64,000 bases of DNA, from NCBI RefSeq assembly GCF_000376865.1, contig NZ_AQXQ01000004.1:39372-103371 (forward strand). The letters are read 5' to 3'. Within the stretch, counting starts at the first letter, position 1, and every line of letters begins with the position of its first letter. Origin of the DNA: Thioalkalivibrio sp. ALJ7 (lineage in GTDB: Bacteria > Pseudomonadota > Gammaproteobacteria > Ectothiorhodospirales > Ectothiorhodospiraceae). The translations under genes and the position numbers were made by a program. Below, piece after piece: positions 63,733-64,000 of the stretch. The notes beneath the pieces are model-generated. The model was not told the origin of the DNA, did no database searches, and worked only from the letters and a program-made list of their open reading frames with translations.

Positions 63733-64000
63733 TGTGATCTCTCAATAGGTTGTCCACGGGACGACTCCGAAGGATGCTGAGTTTGCGGACTGAGCCATTC
63801 CCAAGGAGGACGCCCCGTGAACCTTCACCAAAATGCCTTAATGGGCCCCCGCGGTCGAGAGCGGATGGCTCGTCTGGTCGTGGATCACGGCCAGAGCCTT
63901 CGGGCCACGGCCCGCGCCGTTGGCGTGGATCCGAAGACCGTGCAGCGCTGGGTCCAGCGGTTCCAGGAGGCGGGCCGTTCAGGTCTTGTGGACCGTTCGT
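63733..64000 (+). mobile_element. IS481-type insertion sequence, right part outside window
   Basis: The left end starts TGTGATCTCTCAATAGGTTG next to CCTAGG, an NCTAGN target as used by IS481. The transposase gene starts 84 bases inside. Only about 268 bases are visible. A shorter copy of the end lies at 51054-51104. Confidence 0.9.
63817..64000 (+). CDS. IS481-family transposase, N-terminal part
   Basis: 61 residues visible from GTG 63817, preceded by AAGGAGG. It has the N-terminal helix-turn-helix of IS481 transposases (ARLVVDHGQSLRATARAVG, VDPKTVQRWVQRFQEAG). The DDE catalytic core lies beyond the window. Confidence 0.9.
   Translation, partial: MNLHQNALMGPRGRERMARLVVDHGQSLRATARAVGVDPKTVQRWVQRFQEAGRSGLVDRS

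Overview
The window is GC-rich, densely coded gammaproteobacterial chromosome. A sulfur-globule structural protein, a DsrE-like protein, a complete Rnf complex, an oxygen-sensing FNR and many acidic exported proteins point to a chemolithotrophic sulfur oxidiser. Thioalkalivibrio or another member of the Ectothiorhodospiraceae is my best guess. That is inference from gene content; no 16S gene is present.

Layout. 1-9.8 kb: the tail of a DsrE-like gene, a giant SARP/AAA/TPR regulator with a dead-looking cyclase domain, and a ferric-type ABC importer (ATPase, lipoprotein binding protein, fused permease) followed by an OprO/OprP-type porin. 9.9-13.5 kb: tRNA-Glu, tRNA-Ala, gltX, a DUF4399 protein and a di-haem cytochrome c peroxidase with a perfect FNR box upstream. 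13.6-27.2 kb: a corrinoid island framed by two cobalamin riboswitches. The + strand riboswitch precedes a porin and a cytochrome c'-like protein. The - strand riboswitch precedes btuB, a PduO-type adenosyltransferase, an exported and membrane-anchored CobN-like chelatase with a huge His-rich insert, an ExbB-like/DUF2149 pair, a BtuF-like binding protein, cobO and cobB. This is the most interesting system in the window. 27.2-40 kb: a novel two-TM protein, cfa, fnr, small conserved genes, carbamate kinase, dcd, apbC, metG, and a methionine-salvage remnant (mtnB plus an mtnC-like gene that has lost its catalytic residues). 40.2-47.3 kb: rsxABCDGE-nth with an unfamiliar 145-residue gene inserted. 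47.3-64 kb: an accessory-looking stretch with a SRPBCC and a VOC protein, lipoproteins, a MOSC protein, the sulfur-globule protein, HIT, GGDEF and HDOD proteins, a broken PAS gene, secreted proteins of unknown role, a 46-residue zinc ribbon, a Tat-exported amidohydrolase, and an S9 peptidase cut by an IS481-type element that runs off the window end.

Mobile and repeat content. Two full copies, in opposite orientation, of a 295-310 bp MITE-like element lie at 30.7 and 39.85 kb, with related single ends at 32.3 and 48.5 kb. There are two REP-type inverted pairs (15.7 and 19.6 kb), an orphan IS481-type end at 51.06 kb, and a short motif repeated four times between 58 and 62 kb.

How the genes work together. 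In the corrinoid island, BtuB would import a tetrapyrrole across the outer membrane. The anchored CobN-like protein, with its ExbB/DUF2149 partner, would act on it or on its metal in the periplasm, BtuF would bind it, and CobB plus two adenosyltransferases would amidate and adenosylate corrinoids in the cytoplasm. FNR is a plausible regulator of the peroxidase and possibly of the sulfur-globule gene.
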